From: Rhynchosporium graminicola
Taxonomy: Eukaryota > Ascomycota > Leotiomycetes > Helotiales > Ploettnerulaceae
Assembly (NCBI GenBank): GCA_900074885.1
Contig: FJUW01000005.1
Coordinates: forward strand, 25,470-89,469
Length of the DNA: 64,000 nucleotides
Direction: 5' to 3'
Shown one piece after another: positions 1 to 13,039 of this stretch. Each line of letters starts with the position of its first letter. Position 1 is the stretch's first letter. The notes below the pieces were generated by a model that was not told the origin of the DNA, searched no databases, and was given only the letters and a program-made list of their open reading frames with translations. Both the position numbers and the translations under genes were made by a program.

Positions 1-906
1 GGACCTTAGATAGACGAATAGTTATTAGCGATAATACTTCATTTACTATATATTTAGTATACTTCGTATTAAGACTCTTTTTTAGTCGATTTATCTAGTA
101 GTTACGTAGGTCTAATTATATCTTATCTCTCTTCTAGTATACTAGAGCTAGGGTCCTTATCTTATTAGCGCTATCCTCCTATTTCTAAGCGGATACTATT
201 ATATTCGACTAGTATAAGTTAGTAATCTTCTTTATCTTCTTTACGAATACTACTACTTATTCGCTCGATAGTAGCTAGAAGTTGATCTCGGGTTCCGTCT
301 CTAATAGTAGAAGTAATAGCGCTTTATACTCGTATATAGTAAAGAATAGGCTTATCCTGAGGCCCGCGTAGTAACGTCTGTTTAATACTAACTAAGCTAT
401 AAGGAGCTACTTTTTCTAGTTAGATTACTCTTAGTTAATAAAGTTTCGTAGATAAGCTTAGATATCTTAATTTAGCTTTTCTAGTCCTCTATCGGTTTAT
501 AAGTGGTATCCGGAGCTAAGTCTTTATTATATACTAATTAAGCGATAAAAGGTCTTCTAGAATATACTTATCTAGTTAGTATCTCTATTACTTATAATCG
601 CTTGCGGTATCCTATAGTTTCTTACTTAATATTCTATGAATTTCTTAGCGTATTCCTCTGCTTTTATACTAGGTATCGCTTCGATAACTACTTATTTACT
701 TAACTAGTCTTTATTTATCTAAAGGTAATAGTTACCTTAAGAGTTTAATAAGTTAATTATAAAGTCTATAGATATCTCCTGGAAGAATTAATCAGGAACT
801 AGTAGTAGTCTTAGGAGTCCGTGCTTATATTCCCTTTATACTTTATTTCTCTTATAATAGTTATAGTTCCTTAAGAATTATCTTATATACCTCGACTATA
901 GTAGCT
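1..906 (-). mobile_element. Gyp2 Gypsy LTR retrotransposon, integrase part (RIP-degraded)
   Basis: Minus-strand reading of about 280-480 gives an integrase C-terminal region of fungal Ty3/Gypsy type (NRRYYAGLRISLFF, compare the usual NRxYHxGLxxSPF block), broken by TAG/TAA at positions expected for Trp and Gln. The piece is the 3' part of a minus-strand element whose remainder (integrase start, RNase H, RT, gag, 5' LTR) resumes at 8,687. It was cut in two by Gyp1 copy 1, shown by the AGTAG duplication at 907-911 and 8,682-8,686. A related fragment at 48,128-49,095 spans the same point without interruption. The 3' LTR lies outside the window. No function remains. Confidence 0.75.
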
Positions 907-911
907 AGTAG

Positions 912-1179
912 TATAACGACACAAGACTTAAGGCGGTATATAAGTAAGAATAAATAAGTAGGGAGGCTAAGAGCGATCTTATATAGTCTACTACGAAGAA
1001 AACAAAAAGATAAGGAAGGAAGAAGAAGAGAGATAGAGTATAAGGCACCTTATATATATATACTAGTACTAGTCCGATATTATACCGGGTCAGATACTAG
1101 TTCAACTAGGATACCTATGAACTTAGGCCCTATTATCTATCCTTCTTCTTATATAATATTCAGGTGAGCTGTTGTTATA
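912..1179 (-). repeat. 3' LTR of Gyp1 copy 1
   Basis: 268 bp, matching 8,415-8,681, 12,772-13,039, 26,888-27,155 and the partial copies at 36,732 and 50,581. In element orientation the copies begin TATRACGA-like and end TCGTTATA, not the usual TG...CA. The TSDs abut these TA ends exactly. A polypurine tract borders it on the internal side. Confidence 0.9.
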
Positions 1180-1689
1180 TTACCTCCTCCCTAAGAAGAG
1201 CTTGACCCTAAGCTCGGAAGGTTATAGTTTATACTAGAATTAGTCTTTATTATAACTGTTTTCGTCGATATTCGCGTAATAAGCGCTAGCCGCTCTTTAG
1301 TAGTAGTAAATTCTTTATTAAGTTCTGACTAGTTATATCGCTATAATAGTGCTATATTAGTCGTAGCTTCTAAATCGGGCGGTAAGCGGTATTTACTTTA
1401 TCTGTTTATAGTAGGAGTCGAGTTAAGTAGGGTATAGAGTATATAAAGGAAGGGGTTTATTAATATTAGAGCTTTTCCTTTTTAACCGCGATAACTACTT
1501 TAACTTATAAGTTTATTCTCCCTAAACTATAATATAGCTCATAGAGTAAGTATTATTACTAACTACTATAGTAGTCTACTATAATCTTATATATTAATCG
1601 AACTAATTAACTCTTCTCTTAATATAAGTAAGTTTCCTATATAAGTTTTAAAGATAGTCCTTAAGTAAAATAAAGGGGTTTAAAAGATC

Positions 1690-2634
1690 TATAAAACTAA
1701 CTCCTATAGTACATTTACTAGTACATACAAGTACTCTTTCAGAAGCGTATTATATATATTACCTACGGTATATTCGCGCTTTCCTTAAGATAAAGTATAA
1801 TAATACTCTTATTTTAGAACTCTTATACTTGTTTGATAAGCTTAACTCTAAGCTTTATAAGTATTATTCAGTATTAAAGAGCAGTTGCGAGCCTATAAGT
1901 TACTTGAACCTAAACGCAGGTATATATACTAATACGTTATAATTACTTAATTACGTTAATACGGAGTATACTATTTTATCCGAGTTATTTCCTAGTAGTA
2001 AAGCTAAGGACGCGGAGCTGAATCGGGGCGGTATCGTAGCTACTTATAAGGCGATTAATTAGATCTATTATCTTGCGAAATCTGCTGCTCTTACTACTAT
2101 ATTAGAGATTACTACTATATAATTAGCAGAGACTTAAGCTTTAAGGCGTTCTATAGAGAAAGTATTTAAGAAGTTAGAGTTTATTAAGGTAGTAAGTTAA
2201 GATCTTAAATCCTTAGATACTAGTATAATACTAACGTGATATAGGATCTAGATCTTTTAATAATAGATTCAGCGAAATCTAAGTTAATAGTATAAATAGT
2301 ATTAAAGTAAACGAAGGAGTTAAACGATATTATACGGGAATTTGCGAAGAAAGCTATATTTAAGGCTACGATATCTAATACTAAGGGAAAGAGGAATTTG
2401 CCTTCTAGTTCAGAGATAGTATCAGATCTGGATACTCTTAGACTTTCTCTAAAGAAGAAACCTCGTAGGATTAGCCGCTATACTCGGTCTACTACTAGAG
2501 CTATATTAATAGATTTAGGTAAGGAGTTAGATATAGTAGTTCTAGTTCTAAATATTCTAGAATTACTAGGAGCTCCGGAGAACTTAGGAGAAAAAGCTAG
2601 TAAAATAGAAGTAGTTAAAGAAGTAGAGTTTTAG
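1690..2634 (+). pseudogene. Gyp1 copy 1 convergent (antisense) accessory ORF
   Basis: Read against the pol direction, this segment stays open apart from RIP-type stops (mostly TAA/TAG where Gln or Trp is expected). Its last part, about 2,340-2,634, is fully open and ends at TAG 2,632-2,634, close to where the opposing pol frame ends, so the two genes converge with a slight overlap. The same frame, the same stop and similar residues occur in copy 2 (25,430 to about 26,380, minus strand). The product would be about 315 residues: a hydrophobic/basic N-terminal part (YYLRYIRAFLKIKYNNT), a Lys/Glu stretch that may form a coiled coil (RSIEKVFKKLEFIK), and a Ser/Lys-rich then acidic tail. I do not recognise the family. 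The sequence shows an open antisense frame; calling it a captured or accessory gene is inference. Confidence 0.5.
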
Positions 2635-5600
2635 ATATAGTATTATTATAGAGTATAATCAGGGGATTATCCTTAGTAATAAATTCTGATACTAGTAACT
2701 ATAATAGCTTATTATCCTCTAAGTAACTATAGTTATCTATTCCGTTTTCCTAGGCCTTAATCTACTAATCTAGTTTACGCGGAGGTCTAGGTTTACTTAG
2801 GTTAGTAGCGTAGAAGTCTCTGAGCTTATATAGAGCACCTATTAAGTCGGAAGCGTTATACTAAGTTAGATCCGGGTTATAGCCTAGCTAACTAACCTAA
2901 TACTTCAGATTACCTCTTAGGAGCTATATAGTAAGTATATCTTATAACTCTTGCTCTTCTTAGGTAATAATAACCTCTAGGGGTAAGTTTAGTAACTCCT
3001 AGCTTAGTAATAAGTTATCCGAGTCCTTAAAGAGTAATTCGGAGGCGAATATATTATATATAAAGGATCCCGGGGGTAAATCTAGCTTATAAGAGTATCC
3101 GATCTTAGCTAGGACCTAGTATAGTCCTACTTAGAGGCTAGATAGCTTCTTACTTAGCTAGTAATTCTTAAGGTTCCTTATAGAGAGAAATACCTTATCT
3201 CTAATTTCCTAATCGATACTATGCCGTTTCGGGTCAGTTATAGCGCTTATCTTATGCTAAGTAGCTAGTATATTAGCTTTTATAACCTCGATAGCGGATT
3301 TAGTACGTTTAGCTAGGGATTTAGTATTAGTATAATTAAGCTTCTCTTGCGGTATCGATCCGGTAGGTTACTTCTAGTCCTAGCTATTCCGTAGTAATAT
3401 ACTATATTTAAGAGTATATAGCGCTATACCGATAGAATCGTAAGGCAGAGTTACTTAGGCGCGGTCTATTATTAGTAGTAATTCGCCCTAGTTACTCTAG
3501 TAGTAATTGACGAAAGGTCTAAGGCGTTAGTTAATATACTGATTTATAATCTCTATTTATCTATTAGTTTACTAGTAGAAGAAGGTAGAGAGCTTAACTT
3601 TAACTCTAATTATATAGTAAAACTCTTACTAGAAGGATAAGACTAGCTAAGCTCCTCAGTCGGATATAATTAACTTAGAGGTATATCCGAAACGATATAT
3701 CTATTAGATAAATAATATCGCTATCCTGCGGGTATCGATATTATAGTAGTATAATATCGATATAGAGTCTTTCCCTAGGTAGTCGATAAATACTAATATC
3801 CTATTAAATCCTTAGTTATTAGGCGAGAAGTCCTTAAAATCTATAGCTAGGTATTATATAAGGTAGCTAAGTACTAGTAATAAGTAGAAGAATCCTTACT
3901 ATTTTATCTATTTCGGATAAGAGTACTAGTAAGGGCGGTAATTATAAGTATATTATTTTATATCTGATATAAGTCCTTTCTAGTAGTAATAGATAGAAAT
4001 TATTTCGGCGGTCTTATAAGCGTTTAGATAAGCAGAGGAAACTTAATCGTAGACTTCGCTGATTAAACAGGTATATAGCGGGGTATAGCGTTATACGTAT
4101 AGACGACCGTTATAAAGTAGTAAACTATTATTAATAATATAGCTATCTTCTAATATATTTCGTTCCTTAGAGAATAATTCTTAGTTAAATCAGTATAGTT
4201 TCTCGATTAAATTAAAAGAGTTATATACGAGTTCCGGTAGTATATTAGTCCCTAGTGATATTAGATATATATAACTAATTTAATCGATATAATACTTAGC
4301 TAGTTCCGCGTTAATCCTAGGGTCTAGGTAGTCTAGAGGTAATAAAACCCGAGATCTATTATCCTATTTCTGTTATTCTTATATCCTTAGATCTTATTCT
4401 CTATAGCTAAGGATATTAGCTTTAGCGTTATCTTTACTAAGCGTATATATAATTTGTAAGTTGAATTCGGAAAGGAATTCTATCTATCTAGCTTACTTAC
4501 TAGTTAGGACCTTAGTAGTTATAAAGTATTCTAAGGATTAATAGTCTATATATACGCTAGTATAGCGTTATAGAGATATGAGTTCCCTATTTCCGGAAAG
4601 ACTTAATAATAGCGTATAGCTTCTTATTATAGATCTTCTAGTTTAGTTTATATCTATTAAGAATATAAGAGTAGAATCTAATTAGATACTACTAGTTATC
4701 TTTATATAATTAGGAGATAACTCTAGCTATTATACTATTAGAGGTATTAGTTTCTAGTTTAGTCTATAATTCAGGGTCGAAATAGTATAGTTTCTATACT
4801 AATAGTAGCTATTAATATAAATTATCGAAGGACTTCTTATAATCGTTAGTGAAATTCTATAGTACTATAAGCCGAGTAAGTATTAAGAGAGATTTAGCGA
4901 TAAGGCCGAAATTCCGAATAAATTAATAGTAAAACTTATAGAATCCTAGGAAGGATTTTATAGCTATTACTATTTCGGGGTACTTCTAGTTTACTAACGG
5001 TGCTACCTTCTCGGGATCTGGCTCGATTCTGTTAATAGTAACGATATATCTGAGGTATTTAGTCCGAGTAATATAGAATTCGCTTTTCTTAATATTTACT
5101 TAGAGTCTAGTATCTATTAAGTATTATAATACTAATTTGATATATTCTTTATATTCCTAGAGCGTTTCCGAGTATATAAGAATATTATCTAAGTAAGCTA
5201 TACAGAAATTATCTAAGTAATCTAGTAGTATATTATTTATATATCGCTAGTATATACTAGGTCTATTATAGAGCTTAAAAGGTAGTACTTTATATTTATA
5301 AGATCCGAAGCGAGTTCGGAAAGTAGTATACTCCTCGGATTCGGGGTTTATACGAATATAGTTAAATACTACTCAGATATCTAGTTTAGTAAAGATTACT
5401 ACTTTAGATATACGAGTTAAGAGCTTATCGATCCTAGGTATTAGGTAGGAATCCTTTCGAGTGATCGTATTAAGCTTATAATAATCGATATAGAAGTGTA
5501 ATCCTTTATTAGCTTTCTTAACGAATAATATAAGTAATATAAAGGGACTTTAGCTAGATTCGATAAATCCCTTATCTAGGTTCTCTATAAAGTACTCCTT

Positions 5601-8414
5601 AGTTACTTATAGTTCGTCTATAGATTACTAATATAAGAGTAAATATATATTAAGTAAAAGTTCTTTTAGAATAATTTTATAATTATATAAGCGATATAGC
5701 AGAAGAATATTAGAATCCCGCTTAGAAAAAGCTTCCTTAAGAGTATAATACTATTCCGGTAGCTTTTCGGCTACGAGTTATTTAGTATTAGGATCCTTAG
5801 GAGAATCGCTATTTAGATAGTCTTATATAAGGCGGTCTATCTCGTAGATATTAATAAAGAATAATTCGAAGCTTTTATATTTTATATTAAAGTAAAAAGC
5901 TATAGTACTAATTTAGTAAATCGGAACCGGTTTCTAGATCCTCGGAAGTTAAGAGGAGTACTTATAATAAAGTTTCGGCGCAAGTACTTTTCTCGATGAA
6001 TTCGGAGCGGGAAAAGGTTCGGATTCCTTAGCGATAAGCGGAAATAAGTTAAATAGTAAGGACGATATATTAATATATCGTATCGCTACTATTTAGTATA
6101 ATCGCTATTAGTCTAGCTAGTTTATAGCTAAGTCCTGCGCGTTAGTATTAATTTAATAAGATCGATTAATACTAAGTTTATAAGGCAGTAGAGTTATAAT
6201 TATCTCCTTATTATATCGGAAGGTAGCTAGATAGCGTTCTAGCTATAGAAGCTTATAGTAGAGCGTATCTAGGTTAACCTGAAATTATTATATCTATTTA
6301 ATATTAATAATTATATCTTATTATCCTAAATCGAGGAGAATAAAAGGGTAGTTATAAATACGCTTACTATTAATAGAAAAGTATAAATATATGAAATAGA
6401 TAATATAGGTTCTAATAGACTATTAGAACTTATGTATTAGAATAGAATAGAGCAGTAGCTTAATTTTAATACTAAGGGCCCCTGATAGTTATCTAGTAAG
6501 AGTGCAATTAATAAACAGATAACTATTCGCTTTAATATCGATTAAGCTACTTATAGAAACTCCTAGCTTATTTATACTAACTATAGTCGAGTATATAAAT
6601 TACTTACTTCCTATTAAGGAGTTAAGGTCCAGATTAGAGAGATCATACTTATATAGACTTAGGAAGGAGTTTTTACTTAAGCCTCGTTATTTCCCTTTAG
6701 TATTAGTCCAGATTCGGAGGGTATATTTTCTACTACTTCCTCGGCTACTCTCTCCTCTTCCAGAAATTTATTAATTAATTAAACCTTAAGTAAGTTAGGG
6801 TAATCTAGCTTAATATAACTAAGCTATCTATAACTATAATACCTAAGGGGTTCTCCGGTCGAGGTAATAGGGCGTTTTAGCGCGGACGAAGTACTAGATT
6901 ATACCGGGGTAGAAATATATATATACGATATAAGAGTAGTTTATCGAGGGGCTAAGCTTAGGGACCAGTAAGAAGTAGAACTAGTAGAGGTTATAGTAGT
7001 AATAGTAGGCTTATAGTACTATACCGGAGTAATAGCTTTCTCGGGATAAGTATATTCTAAGTTATAGCGATATTTAGTATTAAAAGAAAGTAAGGATCTA
7101 ACTATAGAAGCGTAATCCTTATTCTATATTAGTTTAATAATAAGAGTTAAAGCGTATAAGGATAATATAATCTTATCTTATATATAGAAGAACTACTCCT
7201 TCTTTTTAACTTTACTTTAGATAATAGCGCTTTAAAATCGATTACGAAACTCGGTAAAGGTCTTGCGTATATAGCTAGGTTATTATATTTCTAAGTAGTA
7301 GAAAGCGTTATAGTAGTCGTCTTCTTCTAAACCGGTAAGGAAGTTCTCTTCTAGTAAGGAGATTATTTTATTACTAGTCTTAAACTTATTAGCGAGATAT
7401 TAAGGCGTAAGATACTCCTTAGCTAATCTAGTAACTAGTTCCTATACGAGAACGCGCCGGGAGAAATCTGTAGGGTAATAGTTAGTATTTATAGCTAGCC
7501 GGTCTCGTATCGATACTCTCTATTAGAGGAAGATAGAGTCCGACTTATTATCTAAGGGCAGGATCTTCTTAGTAAGATAAGACTTCCTAGGGCGTGACTC
7601 TACTGATTCGGCGCTAGGGAAGGGAGATAATTTATTAAGAATAATATCCTCTCTCTTAGTGCTATATATCAGAATAGAGTTTATTAGCTTATTAAACTCC
7701 GCTATACGCGGAGATTATAGTATTAGTTCTAGTAGGAGAGTCGAAGATAAGCGAGGGACCCCTATAAGGAACTTATCTTATACGGAGATTAGTTTATCTA
7801 TAGTATCTTCTAGAGAGTTATTCTTCTCTTTCTAGTCTGCTAATTATTATAAAAGGGAATAGATCAGGTTCGAGTTACCTACGGTAGTAGAAGTATTTAG
7901 CGATTATACTCCTAGTGAATTTCGCTTTTATTTTCCTTTCTCTCTTAATTAGTACTTCCTTAATAAGATATTAATATTCTCTAAAGTAAGAGACGTTTAA
8001 GATAAGAAAGAGTATAATAGATTAGGTTTAGAAGTAGAGTAAGGAGAGTCGCGTTAGGTCCCCCTAGAACTAGAGGAGTCTCTAGTTTATTAGTTAGGAG
8101 CTATTCCGGTAGCTTAAAAAGGGATATATTAGAGCTATTTCGGCAGCGATACGTAAAGGTTAAAGTTCCGGGGTATTTATTATACTTTCTTTAAAATCTA
8201 TTTATAATTCCTTTATACTAAGGGAGTTATTAAAGGAGCGTTAGTAAAAACCTCCTCTATTATACTATTTACGATAAGCTGAATTAAACTCTGATTTATA
8301 GTTATCCGAGAGATCTCTAGTATCTTAGCTATATATAAGTAGTTATCGAATAACTAACTTAGTAGTAAGGTATTATAGTAAGCTATCTCCGGCTATCTTA
8401 ATCTTTTTGTTTAA

Positions 8415-8681
8415 TATAATAATATAAGACTTAAAGTAGTATTAAGTAAGAATAAATAAGTAGGAAAGCTAAGAGCGATCTTATATAGTCTACTACGAAG
8501 AAAACAAAAAGATAAGAAAAGAAGAAGAAGAGAGATAGAGTATAAAGCACCTTATATATATATGCTAGTACTAGTCTGATACTATACCGGGTCGGATACT
8601 AGTTCTGCCGGGATACCTATAAACTTGGGCCCTATTATCTATCCTTCTTCTCATGTGATATTCAGGTGAGCTGTCGTCATA
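8415..8681 (-). repeat. 5' LTR of Gyp1 copy 1
   Basis: 267-bp partner of 912-1,179. The ends are TATGACGAC (complement of 8,673-8,681) and a RIP-altered TATAATAAT-type terminus at 8,415. It is flanked on the right by the AGTAG duplication at 8,682-8,686. Confidence 0.9.
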
Positions 8682-8686
8682 AGTAG

Positions 8687-11600
8687 AAGGAGCGTCCTAA
8701 TATCGATATAGTAGAGTCCTGCTCTAGATAACTATAGTCTAGTGAGTTATAGACAGACTAGATAAGCCTTATCCTTAGAGTATTATTTTTAAGAGTCTTA
8801 GGGTCTATCGCTTTATAGTCGGACTTTAGTATAACTAGGGCGCTTAGTACTTATAACTTTCCATAGTAATATAAGTAGTTCTTTATATTTATATTATAAT
8901 CGCCTACTTGGATTTTGATCTTGATTTCGCTTAGGAAAGATTAGGCCCTATCTTATAATAAGCGGAGTATAGTTTAATATATTATATTCTCTTATATTAT
9001 AGTATCTTATAAGTCGTTTAGTTCTTTATCCTAGAAAGGACCTCTAGATACTGCTAAATCTAAGGTAGGGACTTAGCTAGAAGGTGCGGTCGATAGCTAA
9101 ATAGATATAAGTACTACTCTTATCTTATTTTCTCTTTCTAAAGCTAGCTAATATATTACGCGTTCTGAGTCCAAAAACTTACGGAACCTCGAGTTTATAT
9201 TATAGTCTAACTAAGTCGATATAGTTATTACTCTTACTTTATCTTTCTTTTCTAGAGTAAGCTAATTCGCTACGTAGTCCGGGTCTAAAAACCTGCAGAA
9301 CCTCGAGTTCATATTATTTTCCCTTAATATATCTTACTCTCTTTATAATAAGGTATCCGGGATAATAGCTTCGGATCCCGGCTTATATACTAAAGTAAAC
9401 TAGAATAGTACTAAGGTCTTATACTAGCGTACTTAACGCTCCGATAGCTATCGCTTAGTTATGAAATACTTATGGTTCTTATAGTCTATCTAAATTATAA
9501 AGGGCTTATATACTTTTAACTCGAGGGCCTAGAATTTTAAGCAGGTAATTACTACTAGTATCTCCTTATCGTGGATATTATAATTGATTTCGGCTTTATT
9601 TAGCTTCTAAGCGAAGAAGCTTACTAGTCGTCAGACTCTATTCTTTTCTTATAGAAGAGCGCCTTCTATTGCGAATCTACTGAAATCAGTCTCTAAGAAC
9701 GTCTAAAGTCTCGGATCCTAGTATATAAGTACTAGAGCCTTATAAAACTTCTCTATTAGGGTCTTGAATACTTTCTTCTCTAGTTTTCCTTAGGAGAATA
9801 GATAACTCTTCCCTGTTAATACTATTAAGGGCGCGGCTAGCTTTAAGTAGTTCGCTATAAATATTCAGTAGAAGTTTATAAATCCTAAGAAACGTTATAT
9901 CTCTTTCTAGGTCTTAAGTTATACTTAGTTCTTAATTACTATTACTTTTTCTAGATTAGGACTTATACTTTTTCTATTAGTATATATAATAAATCTTAGA
10001 TATTTAAGCTTCTTACGAGTGAACTCGCTCTTTCCGAGATCTAAGTATAGTCTATTATCCTAAAGCTTACGGAGAATAGTTCGTACCTTTTCGAAGTGGT
10101 CTTCTCTAGAGCTATTCGAGTAAACGACTACGTTATCTATATAAGCTAAAGTAAAGTCGTCTAATTATTCCCTTAATAAACTATTAATATACCGCTAGAA
10201 ACTCGCCGGAGCTCCTAATAATCTAAAAGGATATACGAGCTATTTAAAAGACCTAAATCTTATACGAAAGGCTATTTTATACTTATAACCTGACGCTATA
10301 TATATTTAATAAAATGCCGAAACTACATCTACCTTCGTAAGCTATTTAGCACTTATAAGGTTCCGTAAGGTCTCCGGTATTAATAGTAAAGGGTACTAGT
10401 CTGGCTTCGTAATAGCGTTTAGCGCTCAGTAGTCGCAGTAGAACTTTAGATCTCCCCCGGGTTTCTATATAAAAAGGATAGGAGCTACTGCTTCTGAAGT
10501 ACTAAGCCGGATATATCCTCTTTCTAAGAAGCTATTTAATAACTTTCTTAGCGCTAGTAATTTATCTTTAGATATACTATATAGCGGACCTTATAATAAG
10601 GCGGTAAAGGACCTGTCTGATTATTCGCAGATATCGATTCGATAGTCGATACCCGGTTAATAAGGAGCTAGTTTCTCTGCTTCCTGCTTAGAAAAGAGTA
10701 GAGCTATATCTTAAATCTCTAAAGAGAGAATATTTTTAAGTTAGTCTAGAGTTAGCTCTTCTTTATCCTAAAGGGCTATCTTTATATCCTCTGACGTTAT
10801 AGCAGATACTAAGGTATAGTTACTATTATCTATATATATATAGTAGTTACGTCCTTCTGTTACTTATTTCTTTATTAAGCTATAATAATACTATTATTTT
10901 TCAGGTATTATCCTGATCTTATTTTGCGCTTTCTATAAGTTCCCTAAGATTAATAGAAAAGCTAGTTTTAGTACTATATATACGTAGACCCTTTAGCTGA
11001 ACTCTGCGATTTTTATTTAGAACCTAACTACTCTTTTAGTCCTTAAGTTCCGTATAGCTTTTAAAGCGCTCTTTATCTCGCGGGTTCTATAGCTTATATA
11101 TATAAGACCGAGACCTTCTGCAAGATCTTTATTTATTATAGTATAGTACTAGTATCTTTTATTAATAAGAGTAAATATTCTGAACGTTTCTTAAAGGACT
11201 ACGTCTATATATATAAGGTTTCTGTTTATAAGCTCTTTAAATTTACCTTATCCTTTTACTAATACTTTATCTACTCCTAGCTCTTAACTTTAAGAGGGAG
11301 TTAGTCTTTTCCTAACTTTAAAAGAGCAGGGTCCGATATATTATTATTATCCTCTAGTAATAGTCCTATCGTATTAATCGTAGTAGGTTATACTACTAAA
11401 GCGTATAAGTAATTATAAATATAGTACTCGGATACTCTGCAGCGGAAATAGAGCTTTTTCTTATAGTATCTCTCTTATTCGGCCGCGTCTACTTATTTAG
11501 CTCTTTATTTACCGCCGGAATTATTATAAGCTCCGCTATTCCTTTCTCGGTTTCTTACTATACGCGCTAGTACTATTACTATATCCTTATTAGCGTTAAC

Positions 11601-12722
11601 CTTAGCTTTTACGAGAGCTTTCCAGGGACGTATATAGTCTGCTATATTTGTCCTAGAGTCCTTATTCTTATTATTCTACTTCTTATTCGATACTTTAAAC
11701 TAATCTGTCTCTTCGAGGTTAGTTATAATCTGTTCTATCTCCTTAGTAAATTCGTAGTAATCTATAGTCTTAGCTATAGAGGCTATATATATTCGGATAG
11801 AGTTTGAAAATATATTCCGAAGGTAACTTATCTTTATATCGTCTTCCTAGCTCTCTTCTCTAGCGCTTAGCAGGAGTTCATCGAAATCTAGCTAGTGCTT
11901 ATACTAGAGCTATCCTATAGAGTGCCTTATATTCGTGAGCTATTCGAGGGCCTTAGCTCGCTTATTACTATCCGCGAATATTTTATCGAGCTGCGCGAAG
12001 AAAGCTTTAGGGTCCTTACTATTTATCGGGCTTCCTCTCTCTTAGAAGTATTATATATAAGCTTATTCGCGCTATAAGAGAGTATTATAAATAGTATCTT
12101 AGTAATAGTTAGTAGAGAGAGATAGCCTTTAAGCAGAGCGTATATAATAAGAACTTCTTAGTCTTAGGAGATAATCTCGAAAGGTATTTGTATATCTGTC
12201 CTAAGTAAGAGGTATCTATCTGCCGGAGCTTAATAGTTCTCTATCGGAGCTCGACTAAGACGCTGCGAGAGACTCGATAAGGGTTTTTATCAGGGCACTC
12301 GAAGACGATAGGTCTCTGGTATTATTAGATCTAAGCGCTTATCTGAGTCTTTCGGCCTCTGACGCCTTTAGGGCAGTACGCGTGTTTACTAGCTCGGTCT
12401 CTATTAGGAGCTAGCGCTTATATATCTCTTATATAATACGCTATAGTTCGTTATTAGAGTCCTCCTATTAAGAGCTTATATTCCCTAATAAGTCTATTTC
12501 GATATCCGGTATAAATACTATAGGAATAAGTTAGATTATTTTAATCGAACTTAATATTATAAGTAAGTAACGCGTATATAGATAGTTAAGTATAGTATTT
12601 AAGAAGTTCGATATAAGAGAGAGTTAGGTTCTAGCCTAGCTCCGAAGGAAAATATGCGGGTGCCGCTAGGCTTAGTAAGCACAGGTATCGCCGGTGCTTA
12701 ATCCTGGGGCTCGCCCCTTACA
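8687..12722 (-). mobile_element. Gyp2 Gypsy element, gag-pol and 5' LTR part (RIP-degraded)
   Basis: Continuation of the element at 1-906 beyond the Gyp1 insertion. The minus strand around 10,130-10,330 reads as a Gypsy reverse transcriptase (AFRIRFRSFK, then a DDFTLAYIDNVVVYS catalytic block, with YIDN in place of YxDD). RNase H lies lower (about 9.4-9.6 kb) and gag higher (about 11.8-12.6 kb). The right end reads TGTAAGGGGCGAGCCCC inward from 12,722, a TG-type LTR start. The RT differs from Gyp1, so this is a separate lineage. It was inserted into Helitron copy B at 12,722/12,723. The open frame at 11,895-12,077 on the plus strand is a chance shadow. Confidence 0.8.
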
Positions 12723-12771
12723 GAAGCGATCGTTTTATATAATAACTATTTCAAGATTCTATAGCTATAGT
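12723..12771 (+). mobile_element. 49-bp remnant of Helitron copy B between two Gypsy insertions
   Basis: Matches the complement of Helitron copy A at about 21,830-21,880 and continues directly into 27,156 once Gyp1 copy 2 is removed. It ends in ATAGT (12,767-12,771), the target duplication of Gyp1 copy 2, repeated at 27,156-27,160. Confidence 0.85.
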
Positions 12772-13039
12772 TATGACGATAGCTCACCTGAATATCATAT
12801 GAGAAGAAGGATAGATACTAGAGCCTAAGTTCATAGGTATCCCGGCAGAACTAGTATCCGACTCGGTATAATATCGGACTAGTACTAGTATATATATATA
12901 AGATACTTTATATTCTATCTCTCTTCTTCTTCTTTCCTTATCTTTTTATTTCCTTTATAGTAAACTATATAAGATCGCTCTTAGCTTCCTTACTTATTTA
13001 TTCTTATTTATATACCGCCTCGAGTCTTATATTATTATA
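12772..13039 (+). repeat. 5' LTR of Gyp1 copy 2
   Basis: 268 bp, starting TATGACGATAGC and ending in a RIP-altered form of TCGTTATA. It is preceded by TSD ATAGT. Confidence 0.9.

Larger units (their letters stand above)
912..8681 (-). mobile_element. Gyp1 copy 1: complete chromodomain Gypsy element, RIP-inactivated
   Basis: A 7.77-kb element with two LTRs (912-1,179 and 8,415-8,681) and a perfect 5-bp target duplication AGTAG on both sides. The minus strand reads, from high to low coordinates: 5' LTR, gag (about 6.7-8.4 kb), reverse transcriptase (about 5.0-5.9 kb, with AYLDNILIYS at the catalytic YxDD site), RNase H, integrase (about 3.0-4.4 kb) and a chromodomain (about 2.79-2.96 kb, YQVSWLGYNPD-like). 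Then follow a convergent antisense ORF, a polypurine tract (complement of 1,180-1,195) and the 3' LTR. Trp and Gln codons are nearly all stops, so it is dead. It shares its full layout with copy 2 at 12,772. Confidence 0.9.

Noticed and set aside
11895..12077. 60-codon plus-strand open frame
   Set aside because: It lies inside the minus-strand gag region of Gyp2 and has no counterpart; it is a shadow frame produced by biased base composition.
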